Assembly: GCF_018446385.1 (NCBI RefSeq)
Contig: NC_056005.1
Span: 42,475,461-42,539,460 of the forward strand
Length of the DNA: 64,000 bases
Direction: 5' to 3'
From: Zingiber officinale
Taxonomy: Eukaryota > Streptophyta > Magnoliopsida > Zingiberales > Zingiberaceae
Positions 54,546 through 64,000 of the stretch are shown here, one piece after another. The first letter of the stretch is position 1. Every line of letters starts with the position of its first letter. Below the pieces are notes generated by a model. That model had not been told where the DNA came from. It ran no database searches and saw nothing but the letters and a program-made list of their open reading frames with translations. The translations under genes and the position numbers were made by a program.

Positions 54546-56073
54546 TGTTAGAATCAAAGTGCAGCGGAATACATATATTAAATCATGGATCTCTTCATAA
54601 TACATATAGTTCTACACAAAATAACATAAAACATACCTCAAGTCCTCGATAGACGTGAATAATATCACAGACAGATAAGAGTCCCACGTGTGACTCTTCT
54701 AGTGGTATCCATGTGCACTAGATCACGAACTTGACATGATCCATTAGGTGCTAGCCTCTTGGATCGACAAAGCCTTGAAAGCACTACTGATTTCTTCCAA
54801 TGGAAGAAAGAGAAGAAGTCGATGAGGGAGAAATTGAGAGAAGGAATTTGTATCTTGAATCTTTCCAAGGATGACTACTTATAGCCTCCAAGGAATACAA
54901 AGAGTTAAAATCTCCATTAATTCTTTATTTATGGATTTATTTATGACCTTCATTATGACGACTCTTCAAATTCTTCATTAATCATTATTATGATGACTCT
55001 TTGAATTCTCCATTAATCATCGTGATTATGACTATTCAAATTCTTTCTTCTTTGGATCAAATAAATCCATATTTGATCTTAATCTCGACTAACTTCCGAT
55101 ATTTCAGAATTAATCAATAATCCAACTAATTCTTATTCTGAAATAATCAATTGATTAATTTTAGTATCCACTAAAATAATCAATTATAAATAATGTCCAT
55201 GTCTACGTGCTATGCGTGCGACCCTCTAGGTTTTATACACGATGGTAGTATAAATTCATACACAGACTAAGGCAATTATCTAGCAATAGTTTTTATCTAC
55301 CCAACATGATAAAATTAATATAAGTCATAAACTATAAATCACCATGAACCGATTACTATGTAATTCAATCTTTTCATCTAAGCCTACATCCCAATTAATT
55401 TGGAACATTATGCATCATTACCAAATTAATTGTTTTACTTGATTTCTAAGAAATAATAGACTCCTCTTGAATGATAAACCATTCCTCCCATGGCCATGGA
55501 TTTCGAGTCACTAATATCTCTATCAAGCGGTCATGATGTTTACTTCTAATCCAAGAGAGCGATGAATCCTCTATTGACTCAATACTATTATCTCTATGCT
55601 TTACCATACACCCAACTATCGTATTAATCACAATCTGATTAAAGACTATTTTTAACGACGTCAAAGCATATAACGCCACGCATAGAATAAATGAAGGTCT
55701 CAAGTCAAAAGATTAGTTACACTCGTTCATAAGAGGAATGCCCAATGATACTTAATATGTGGTCTCCTCTTAAGAGGGTCCTGTCTAGTGTACTTATAAA
55801 CTCAAGACACCCCCTAATTACAACTTGGATATCCATCCTTTGGTCTATCTCGACCTAGTCATACTCAGGTTGATCTAGATATACATGCCCCCTCTAGGTA
55901 TCTATCCGATCAAGGACCGTTTTCAGATTAATATACCTATTAATCTGTGAAAATTTATCATTAATAATATAGGTATAGAAAAGTAAATAATTAATGATAA
56001 ATATTTACTTTATGAAATAATTATTCACAAAATATATAAGGAGTGTTTTGGCATATAAGTGTACACACTAACA
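54546..56073 (-). repeat. 3' LTR of element E (left on the plus strand)
   Basis: Starts TGTTAGAATCAAAGTGCAG and ends ACACACTAACA. It is followed on the plus strand by 'atctcccactt', the complement of a purine tract AAGTGGGAGAT. Confidence 0.92.
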
Positions 56074-56459
56074 ATCTCCCACTTACACTATTGTCAAACA
56101 CTATGGATTCTCAGTCCTAGTCTCCTCACAAGGGTCTCATGTTTCTGTAGAAGTAAGGCCTTTGTGAGTGGGTCTGCGATATTCTCGCTAGTATCTACTA
56201 TTCTAACCAACACATCACCCCTCTGAACAATCTCTTTGAGGAGGTGATACTTCCTTAGTACATGTTTGGATCGTTGGTGAGACTTTGGCTCCTTTGCCTA
56301 TGCTATGGCCACATTATTGTCACAGTATAGCACAACTAGATCAACAATGTTAGGAACCACTTCAGGCCCTGCTATGAAGTTCTTAATCCACACAGCTTCC
56401 TTTACTACCTCAAAAGTTGCTATGTACTCGAACTCAGCTGTTGAATCTGTAATTGTCTC

Positions 56460-57480
56460 CTACTTGGAACTCCTCCAGTAAACAACTACACCATTCAGAC
56501 AAAATACATAACCTTGTTGCAACTTCAGATCATCCCGATCTATTTGAAAACTGGCGTCAATATATCCTCTAATGACCAATTCTTCGTCTCCTCTGAAAAC
56601 TAAGAACATGTTATTTGTTCTTCTAAGATATTTGAGGATAGTCTTAACCACAATCCAATGACCCTCTCTAGGATCTAATTGATATTTACTCGTTATGCTT
56701 AATGTATACAAGACATCTAATCGAGTGCATATCATAGCATACATTATGGACCCTATAGCCGAAGCATAAGGTATCTTACACATAGTCTTAGAAAGATGTA
56801 CACCATGTGACATTGGTAAATATCCTCTCTTGGAGTTCTGCATACTAAATCTATTGAGTATTTTATCAATGTATATACTTTGACTCAATCCTAATAACCT
56901 GCTTTATGTATCTTAGTATATTCTAATACCTAAGATATAGGTTACATCTCCAATATTTTTCATTGAAAAACACTCTCCCAATCAAGTCTTGGTAGATTCT
57001 AGGATAGGGATATCATTATATATAAGAAGTATATCATTAACATACAATACTAGGAACATAATCTTGCTCCCACTAACCTTCTTGTAAATGCAAGGTTCTT
57101 CTAGATTCCTGACAAAAGAAAAATCTTTAATGGCTTCATGAAATCACAGATTCCAACTCTGAGATGCTTGCTTTAGTCCATAAATAGACTTCTTGGGCTT
57201 ACATAACTTATTGGCGTTCTTGGATTTTATGAAATTGGGAGGTTGTACCATATATACTTCCTCTTGTAACCTTCCATTTAGAAAAGCAATTTTAACATTC
57301 ATTTTCCAAATCTCGTAATCCTTGTAAGATCCTATAGCTAATGGGCTTAAGCATTGCAACGAGTGAAAAAGTTTCATCATAGTCAATTCCTTAACGTTGA
57401 TTAAAACCCTTTGCCATAAGCCTGACTTTATAGGTACTTATGTTCCCATCCATTCCAATCCTTTTCTTGAAAATCCATTT
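56460..57480 (-). pseudogene. element E reverse transcriptase and RNase H
   Basis: On the minus strand: 'WKMNVKIAFLNGRLQEEVY', 'KPKKSIYGLKQASQSWN', then YVND at 57044-57033 where YVDD is required. An RNase H region follows with 'QSIYIDKILNRFSMQN', 'PYASAIGSIMYAMICTR', 'DPREGHWIVVKTILKYLR' and 'SFQIDRDDLK'. The Asp-to-Asn change is a G-to-A transition at the catalytic site, so even a read-through product would be inactive. Confidence 0.9.
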
Positions 57481-57753
57481 GCACCCTATGTGTTTTACCC
57501 CAACTAGCATATCAACTAACTCTCAAACTTGGTTGGTGTAAATAGAGTCAATTTAAGATTTCATGGCTTTTAGCCATTTCTCAGAATTATTTGAAGCAAC
57601 TGCTTCCTCGTAAGTCGACTGTTCATCATCTTTGATGAGTAGCACTTCCTCATTATGGGTTATCAACCAACCATATCTGTTTGGCTATCAGTGCATTCTT
57701 GTAGACTTATATTGATCTTGAGTTTCTTAAACAATCTCAGATGAAGGAGACAC

Positions 57754-58734
57754 TTATACTTGTGGCACAGTCTCATTGTCCAACTGTTCATCTTCCAACC
57801 TGCTTATAGAGTCTATAATTTCTTCAAGACTTACTTTACTCCTACTAATTTCTTTAGAAATAAACTCTCTTTTCAAGAAAGTAGCACATCGAGCAACAAT
57901 AACTTTGTGCTCACTTAGGAGATAAAAATAATATCCCATTGTAGCTTTAGGATAACCTACAAATATACATTTTATGGATTTTACTTCAAGCTTATTATAA
58001 TTTTCATTCTTCATGTAAGCATCACAACCCCATAGCTTAAGGTAAGACAAATTTGATTTCTTTCCAAACTATAATTTATAAGGAGTCTTATCTACTGTCT
58101 CGATTGGAACTCGGTTAAATGTGTGTACTGTTGTTTCTAAGGCATATCCTCAAAATGACATTGGAATACTTGCATGACTCATCATTGATCTAACTATATC
58201 TATAAGTGTGTGATTTATTATTTCTAAAATACCATTCCACTCTAGTGTTCTAGGAGGTGTAAGTTGGAAAATTATCTCACACTCTTTTAGGTAATTAATG
58301 AACTCTTGGCTTAGATACTCGCCACCTCGATCACTCCGAAGGGCCTTAATCTTCTTGCCACATTGATTTTCTACTTCATTCTTAAACTCCTTAAACTTGT
58401 CTAGAGTTTTAGATTTATGTCTCATTAAGTAGATATATCCATATCTACTTAAATTTTCAGTAAAAGTCATGAAGTGGGTATACACTCCTCTAGCTTGAAC
58501 TTGCAATGACCCACAAACATCACTATGCATAAGTTCTAGTGGTTCCTTTGCCCCTTCACCTATCTTGGTGAAAGACTTCTTGATCATTTTGCCTTGTAAA
58601 CATACTTCACCTGTATCTATGGGCTCTAATTCAAAAGAGTCCAAATACCTATTATTGAGTAATCTGGCGATGCATTTCTGGATTATATGGCCAAGTCTAT
58701 AGTGCCAGAGATATGCCAATTTTAAGTCATACAA
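57754..58734 (-). pseudogene. element E integrase
   Basis: The pre-integrase part shows 'YLWHYRLGHI' and 'CLQGKM', with the first Cys of the usual C-x2-C changed. The catalytic core shows 'LMHSDVCGSLQVQARG', 'KALRSDRGGEYLSQEF' and 'WNGILEIINHTLIDIVRSMM', with the D, D and E positions visible. The C-terminal part at 57754-58050 reads 'LKLWGCDAYMKNEN' and 'KSIKCIFVGYP'. A stop region separates the two parts. Confidence 0.9.
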
Positions 58735-58737
58735 TTT

Positions 58738-59130
58738 CTATTTCTTACTTTCAATACAATAAATCGGTTCATCTAAGTTAAGAACATAAAGACCATTATT
58801 CAATAAACCATTCTCATAAAATATATTGTTCAAATAAAAGGAACATAACTTGTCCTTGAATTGAAATACAAATCCCTTGGCGTCTAAACTCGACACCGAA
58901 ATAATATTCTTTGAGAAACTAGGAACAAAATAATAGTTTTCTAAATTTAAAACAAGTTCACTATGCAAATTTATTGAATAGGTTCCTATAGCTAATGCAG
59001 CAACTCTAGCTCCATTAGCTAATCATAGGTCCATTTCGCCCTTGGACAACTGTCTGCAGTCACTTAGACCTTGCATGTTTACACAAATGTGAGAACTACT
59101 TCTAGAATCTATAACCTATGATGAAGAAAT
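58738..59130 (-). pseudogene. element E protease
   Basis: The active-site loop near 59083-59118 reads VIDSRSSSHIC, where DSG is normal; Gly is replaced by Arg (GGA to AGA). The C-terminal part 'LVLNLENYYFVPSFSKNIIS' and 'VSSLDAKGFVFQF' lies at 58738-58968. It would cut the polyprotein but cannot be active. Confidence 0.85.
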
Positions 59131-59199
59131 ATAAAGATTGCACTCTATCATAAAGATGCTTGAAGCATCCACTCCACTAGCATTCTTCTTCATGAAAAT

Positions 59200-60040
59200 A
59201 TAGCAGTTTTTCTTCTAGTGACCTTTCTTGCCACAATGGAAGCACATGACCTCTTTCTCATCAGATTGGGGTACTTGCATCACTTTTTTAAATTTCTTCT
59301 GAGCTTGATATTTAGGATTCTTCACTGCATTAGCATTGGGATTAAACTTCCCGGTGCTAGGACGCTTGTTGGTCTTTCTGACCATCATTGCATTTAGTGA
59401 AGGATTTACCTAGATATCCTTCTCAGCAATTTTCATCATTACAATCAGATTAGTCAAACTCTTGTCCATGCTATTCATGTTGAAGTTCAACATGAACTAG
59501 GAAAATGATGGAGGTAGTGATGACAATCTTAGTTCAACAACCAAGTTCTGGTCCAACTTGGAACCTAAGCTCTCAAGCCTCTCTATGTACCCAATCATCT
59601 TGAGTACATGAGACTCAACTTGGTTTCCTTCCTCTAGCATGGTACAAAATAGTGCTCGAGAGGTTTCATACCTCTCTACTCTCGCACTCTCTTGGAAGAG
59701 GTCACTTCAAGTGCTGATCAATCTCCCTAGCACTCATAGGTCACTTCAAGTGCTGATCAATCTCCCTAGCACTCATGTTCACATGTTGTCTCTGTAACTC
59801 GAGAGACATAGAAGACAACATAATGCATTGCACATCCAGTGCATCTTCCATATATTGAGAATAATATGACTGATCTTCATCTAAAGCATCAGGTGTAGGC
59901 TCTTCCAGTACTGGTTCGTCTTCAAGCACATAAACTTTTCTCTCGTGTCTTAAGATGATTTTTAGTTTCCTATACCAATCTAGGTAGTTGGGACCAAGGA
60001 GGATATTCTCTTTATCGAGAATACTTCGCAGTGATAAGGT
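59200..60040 (-). pseudogene. element E gag
   Basis: The N-terminal part reads 'SLRSILDKENILLGPNYLD' and 'WYRKLKIILRHERK', as usual for copia Gag. The zinc knuckle near 59204-59250 reads CFHCGKKGH, then a stop where Trp or Gln is expected, then KKNC. A 39-base in-frame tandem duplication lies at 59701-59778. Plus-strand frame 59988-60185 is a shadow. Confidence 0.82.
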
Positions 60041-60059
60041 AACTTGTGTTTGTCATCTA

Positions 60060-60895
60060 AAATATAATAATTTAAAGCAAAGTTTTAGTATTTGTGGAAT
60101 ATATTTAATAAAGGACTTTTATAACTCCTATTATTTTATTCAAGTCCACCAACCCCCACTGTTAAAATCAGGAATTGGTTGGTAACAATTCCTAATAGGA
60201 CCGAAACCCTGAATCATATAGAATGCACACAGCTGAGCTGTACCTACATGCTACATTCATCAAGTAGACCTTAACTTTCCAATCACAAATCTACGTGACT
60301 TTTAGTATATTCTTGTTGAGCTTTATATTCTCAACACTTGCCCCTCAAATCAATTAACCTTAGCTGATCTAAATAAGTCAACAAATTTGAGTTAAGTTGA
60401 CCCACTAATAATTATGATAAATTATAGATGTTTTGACACAAGCTCATGACTGAGTTGTATAGACTTATGTAAAAACTCTAACTATCATCATAGTTATTAG
60501 TAGAGGGCATTTAACAAATCTTGACTTTAATATATTTAAGAGATTTTATAATTATTAAAATATCTCACCATAATTAACTTCTTGTGCATTTGCATAATCT
60601 TATTATGAGATTTATCTCCATTAATTCTTATAGTCTTTTAAGACAAAAAGGCCTTAGAGATTTTTAACATGTTAATATACTTATGCCATAAGAAATTTAT
60701 ATCTAAACTACAACATGTATTACTTTATAGGTTTTTAGATAAAATTCATTTCTATCATGACATGTTAAGGCATATAACTTGAAATAAAGAAATTTAGATT
60801 TCTTTGAAATCTCTCGAAACATGGATTCCTCAAATAAATTTTGAAGAAGATGTTTCATACTATATGATCCAACCACAAATAGGTTTTGATATCAC
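60060..60895 (-). other. element E leader
   Basis: AT-rich sequence between gag and the 5' LTR with no coding signal. The degenerate primer binding site is at its right edge (about 60880-60894). Confidence 0.6.
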
Positions 60896-62408
60896 TGTTA
60901 GAATCAGAGTGCAGCGGAATACATATATTAAATCATGGATCTTTTCGTGGTGCATATAGTTTTACATAAAATAATATAAAATATACCTCGAGTCCTTCAT
61001 AGGCATGAATGATATTAAAGAAAGATAAGAGTCCCACGTGTGACTCCTCTAGCGGTATCTATGCGCACTAGATCATGAACTTGACATGATCAGTTAGGTG
61101 TTGGCCTCTTGGATCGACAAAGCCTTGGAAGCACTATCGATCTCTTTCGATGGAAAAAAGTGAAGAAGAAGTTGACGAGGAAGAAATGGAGAGAAGGAAT
61201 TTGTATCTTGAATCTTTCCAAGGATGGCTACTTATAGCCTCCAAGAAATACAAAGAGTTAAGGCCTCTATAAATTCATGACTTTCATTATGATGACTCTT
61301 CGAATTCTTTATTAATCATCATTATGATGACTCTTCAAATTCTCTATTAATCTTCATGATTATGGTTATTCGAATTCTCTCTTCTTTGGATCAAATAAAT
61401 TTATATTTAATCTTGATCTCGACTAGCTTCTGATATTTTAGAATTAATTAATAATCTAACTAATTCTTATTCTGAAATAATCAATTAATTAATTTTAGTA
61501 TCTACTAAAATAATCAATTATAAATAATGTTCATGTCTACATGCTATGCATGTGACCCTCTAGATTTTATACACAAAGGTAGTATAAATTCATACACAGA
61601 CTAAGATAACTGTCTAGCAATAGATTTTAGCCACCCAACATGATAAAATTAATATCAATCATAAACTATAAACCACCATGAACCAATTAATATGTAATTC
61701 AATTTCATCATCTAAGCCTACATCCTAATTAATTTGGTACATTATGCATCATTACCAAATTAATTGTTTTACTTGATTTCCAAGATATAATAGGCTCTTC
61801 TTGAATGATAAATCATTCCTCCCATGGCTATGAATTTTGAGTCACTAATATCTCTATCAAGCTATCAAGATGTTAACTCCTAATCCAAGAGGGCGATGAA
61901 TCCTCTATTGACTCAACACTATTATCTCTACGCTTTGCCATACACCCAACTACCATATTAATTACAATCTGATTAAAGACTGCTTTTAATGATGTCAAAG
62001 CATATAACTCCACGTATAGAATAAATGAAGGTCTCAAGTCAAAAGACCAGTTACACTTATTCATAAGAGGAATAACTAATGATGCTTAATATGTGATCTC
62101 CTCTTAAGCGGGTTGTGTCTAGTATACCTCTAAACTCAAGGAACCCCCAAGTACAACTTGGATATCCATCCTTTGGTCTATCTTGACCTATTTATACTTA
62201 GCATTGATTTAGATAGCCATGTCCTCTCTAGATATCTATCCGATCAAGGACTATTTTCAAATTAATATATCTATTAATCTGTGGGACTTTATCTTTAATC
62301 ATATATGTACAGAAAAGTAAATAATTAATGATAAATACTTACCTTTATTAAATAATTATCCATAAAATATAAAAGGAGTGTCTTGGCATATAAGTGCACA
62401 CACTAACA
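60896..62408 (-). repeat. 5' LTR of element E (right on the plus strand)
   Basis: Starts TGTTAGAATCAGAGTGCAG and ends ACACACTAACA on the plus strand, matching the left LTR throughout with many substitutions and small gaps. Short minus-strand frames in both LTRs (55446-55703 and 61873-62064) match each other but have no domain. Confidence 0.92.
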
Positions 62409-62989
62409 ACATCCAACTGAAAATTTTCAAATTGATTGAAACATGGATACTTTTTAAATTTGGTGATGTACCATGAAAGTAGGCTTTGCAAAAATCTAAT
62501 GAGAATTTCACCTTATACAATTCATCATATTTCTTGCTTTATTGTTCCTATTTATCAATGTCATATACTACTACCCTACGTAAGTCTTCCCTAGGCACTC
62601 ACATAGATTTATCATTCCCCTATCCAAGTTCCATGAGACTTCAGATTTTTATCCATACCTAAAGGAACTTGAACACAAACTATAAGAGACCTCCAAGGCA
62701 TGAGTCATAAGACCAAAAAATGGTACTTGCACAATTTACCAAAGAGATTTGAAGATAAAAACAATACTGAAATCTGAGAAAAAACTAAACCAAAGTATAT
62801 TCAATCAAGGATTACTATTTTTGCAACTAATGCTTGAAAATAAGGATATAGAAATAAATTTGATAGCAAAAATCAAATTCTAACCATACGTCGGAGAATT
62901 TCTGCACTGGGGGAGAATTGGAAAGGGGCATCGGTGAAGAAGATGATACAGCACTAGAAGAGAAGTTGGCAAAGATAGAAAGACATTAG
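62409..62989. other. AT-rich spacer, no gene seen
   Basis: After the ACATC duplication copy the sequence is AT-rich, with no coding signal or repeat that I can name. Confidence 0.5.
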
Positions 62990-63243
62990 GTTTATAAAAA
63001 ATAATGGAGGATAAGATGGGGATTTATGAAATTATATAAGGATATTTTAGAGAAAAAAAATATTAAAATAAGATCCTTTTTTAAAAAGTAGGGTCTCCCA
63101 TACTTTTTTTTTAAAAAACAGCCTATAAGCCCCAAAACAGCTTATTTTGATGGATTACCAAATAAATTTGAAGAGCTTACAAGTTCCAAAACAGCTTATA
63201 AGTTATTTTAGAGAGCTTATAAGCACAGCCAAACACCCTCTTT
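62990..63243. repeat. possible MITE with 'tataagct' termini
   Basis: The right part has inverted and direct 'agcttataag', 'cagcctataag' and 'agccaaacaccctc' words. GGGTGTTTGGCT on the opposite strand is a common start of small plant DNA elements. The left end is not clear. It is related to 27625-27900. Confidence 0.45.
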
Positions 63244-64000
63244 GGAAGAGCCTTGCTTAAGCATAGTGATATGAAATCTGACTGTTTGGATGCGTTTCAC
63301 ATCAACCACTGAGTTCTTAACTACTGAATAGGCAAGATTGAGCAACAAAATCAATGACTTCCTCAGTAGCCTCTATATTTTGTTTGGATAGATCAAGAGT
63401 GGTATGCTAACAGTCTCTTTATGGAGTTTTGTTAGTTTTCAAGGGTGAGTTCCCTTGCATTCGTCATTTCTAAATCTTAAAATTTTTGGAATCGGTATTT
63501 TATCCTCTATAGTCATAATGTGCTATTTTTTTATTATAGTAGGCATCATGTATTCGATCGAGTAATTATGAGGGTGACTAGTTAGGTTCTACGAAAATTT
63601 TTTATTGACCATCAAAATAAATCGGGAAGCACTTGTAACGGATAATTTATCAACTCAGCATTCTTAGATCAACCGTTCATTAAGAAAATTTATCTATTAA
63701 TTAATTAAAGATGGGGTATCCGACCGTTGCACCTTTGTCCCAGGGCAACCATCTAATTAATTCTTAATTCACTTGTTATCTCTTTATTATATACAAGATG
63801 TAAGTTGATTTATAAATTACTTATGCCCATGAATTTAAAATATATCTAGAGTTATAAGTTCTTAGGGGAAACTTGTGCTAATGCTAAGAATCTAGAAAAT
63901 TTTGTTGTGTTTTAATTTCAATTGCAAAGATAATTTGTAAATTAATTTAGATCTTAAAATTTTAAGATTTATAATATTTCTAGAGCCACTGAACTTTTAT
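63244..64000. other. AT-rich sequence, no gene seen
   Basis: No open frame longer than shadows and no repeat or element terminus recognised. Confidence 0.5.

Larger units (their letters stand above)
54546..62408 (-). mobile_element. Element E: complete Ty1/copia element, minus strand, inactive
   Basis: LTRs of 1528 bases (54546-56073) and 1513 bases (60896-62408), TGTTAGAATC...ACTAACA on the plus strand. A perfect five-base duplication ACATC lies at 54541-54545 and 62409-62413. On the minus strand gag, protease, integrase, reverse transcriptase and RNase H come in copia order. The frame shifts between integrase and reverse transcriptase, catalytic residues are changed and stops are frequent. 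The primer site inside the right LTR is recognisable but degenerate (TGATATCAAAACC). Visible LTR divergence is greater than in D or C. Confidence 0.95.

Overview
The window looks like nuclear DNA from a flowering plant. It holds one intact-looking host gene, an intronless VFB/SKIP2-type F-box/LRR gene at 24519-26144 on the plus strand. The rest is almost entirely nested transposable elements. The F-box gene is GC-rich at its 5' end and becomes AT-richer towards its 3' end, which is typical of commelinid monocots. The style of the retroelements makes Zingiberales my best guess, but that is inference.

Left third (1-23872). A plus-strand Ty3 LTR end (1-517) sits in the integrase of a minus-strand chromovirus (element A, 518-7382, whose 5' LTR is 4747-7382). 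A itself lies in a minus-strand Ty1/copia relic (7383-8403). A Cassandra TRIM with 5S-rRNA-like LTRs (8404-9162) marks an abrupt join to a minus-strand Tat-like Ty3 element (B, 9163-23872). B was later split twice. Element D (10440-19683) is a Sirevirus-like retrotransposon that entered its reverse transcriptase. A second, perfect Cassandra (20101-20868, target duplication ATGGA) entered between its protease and reverse transcriptase. D has gag but no protease, integrase or reverse transcriptase. It carries instead an extra gene with its own LTR-like palindromic promoter and a probable 73-nt intron.

Middle (23873-41937). The F-box gene is followed by AT-rich intergenic DNA and then a pile of LTR fragments (28400-39060). 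Inside these is a non-autonomous CACTA transposon (31182-36946, TSD ATA). It has captured exon-intron pieces of HSP90, vacuolar processing enzyme (legumain), MOB1 and at least one unrecognised gene, all on the same strand. A minus-strand PIF/Harbinger relic with Myb-like ORF1 and DDE transposase follows.

Right (41946-64000). A decayed hAT element (41946-54094) was split by a full-length Ty3 chromovirus (C, 43297-52831). A complete but dead minus-strand copia element (E, 54546-62408) has a perfect ACATC target duplication. The remainder is AT-rich sequence with MITE-like palindromes.

Two signals cut across the elements. Several unrelated LTR families carry arrays of paired short palindromes (GGTCGACC, ATCGAT, GGCGCC types). 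The Ty3 reading frames are intact apart from TAG stops that mostly replace CAG or CTGG, the pattern expected from deamination at CHG-methylated cytosines.
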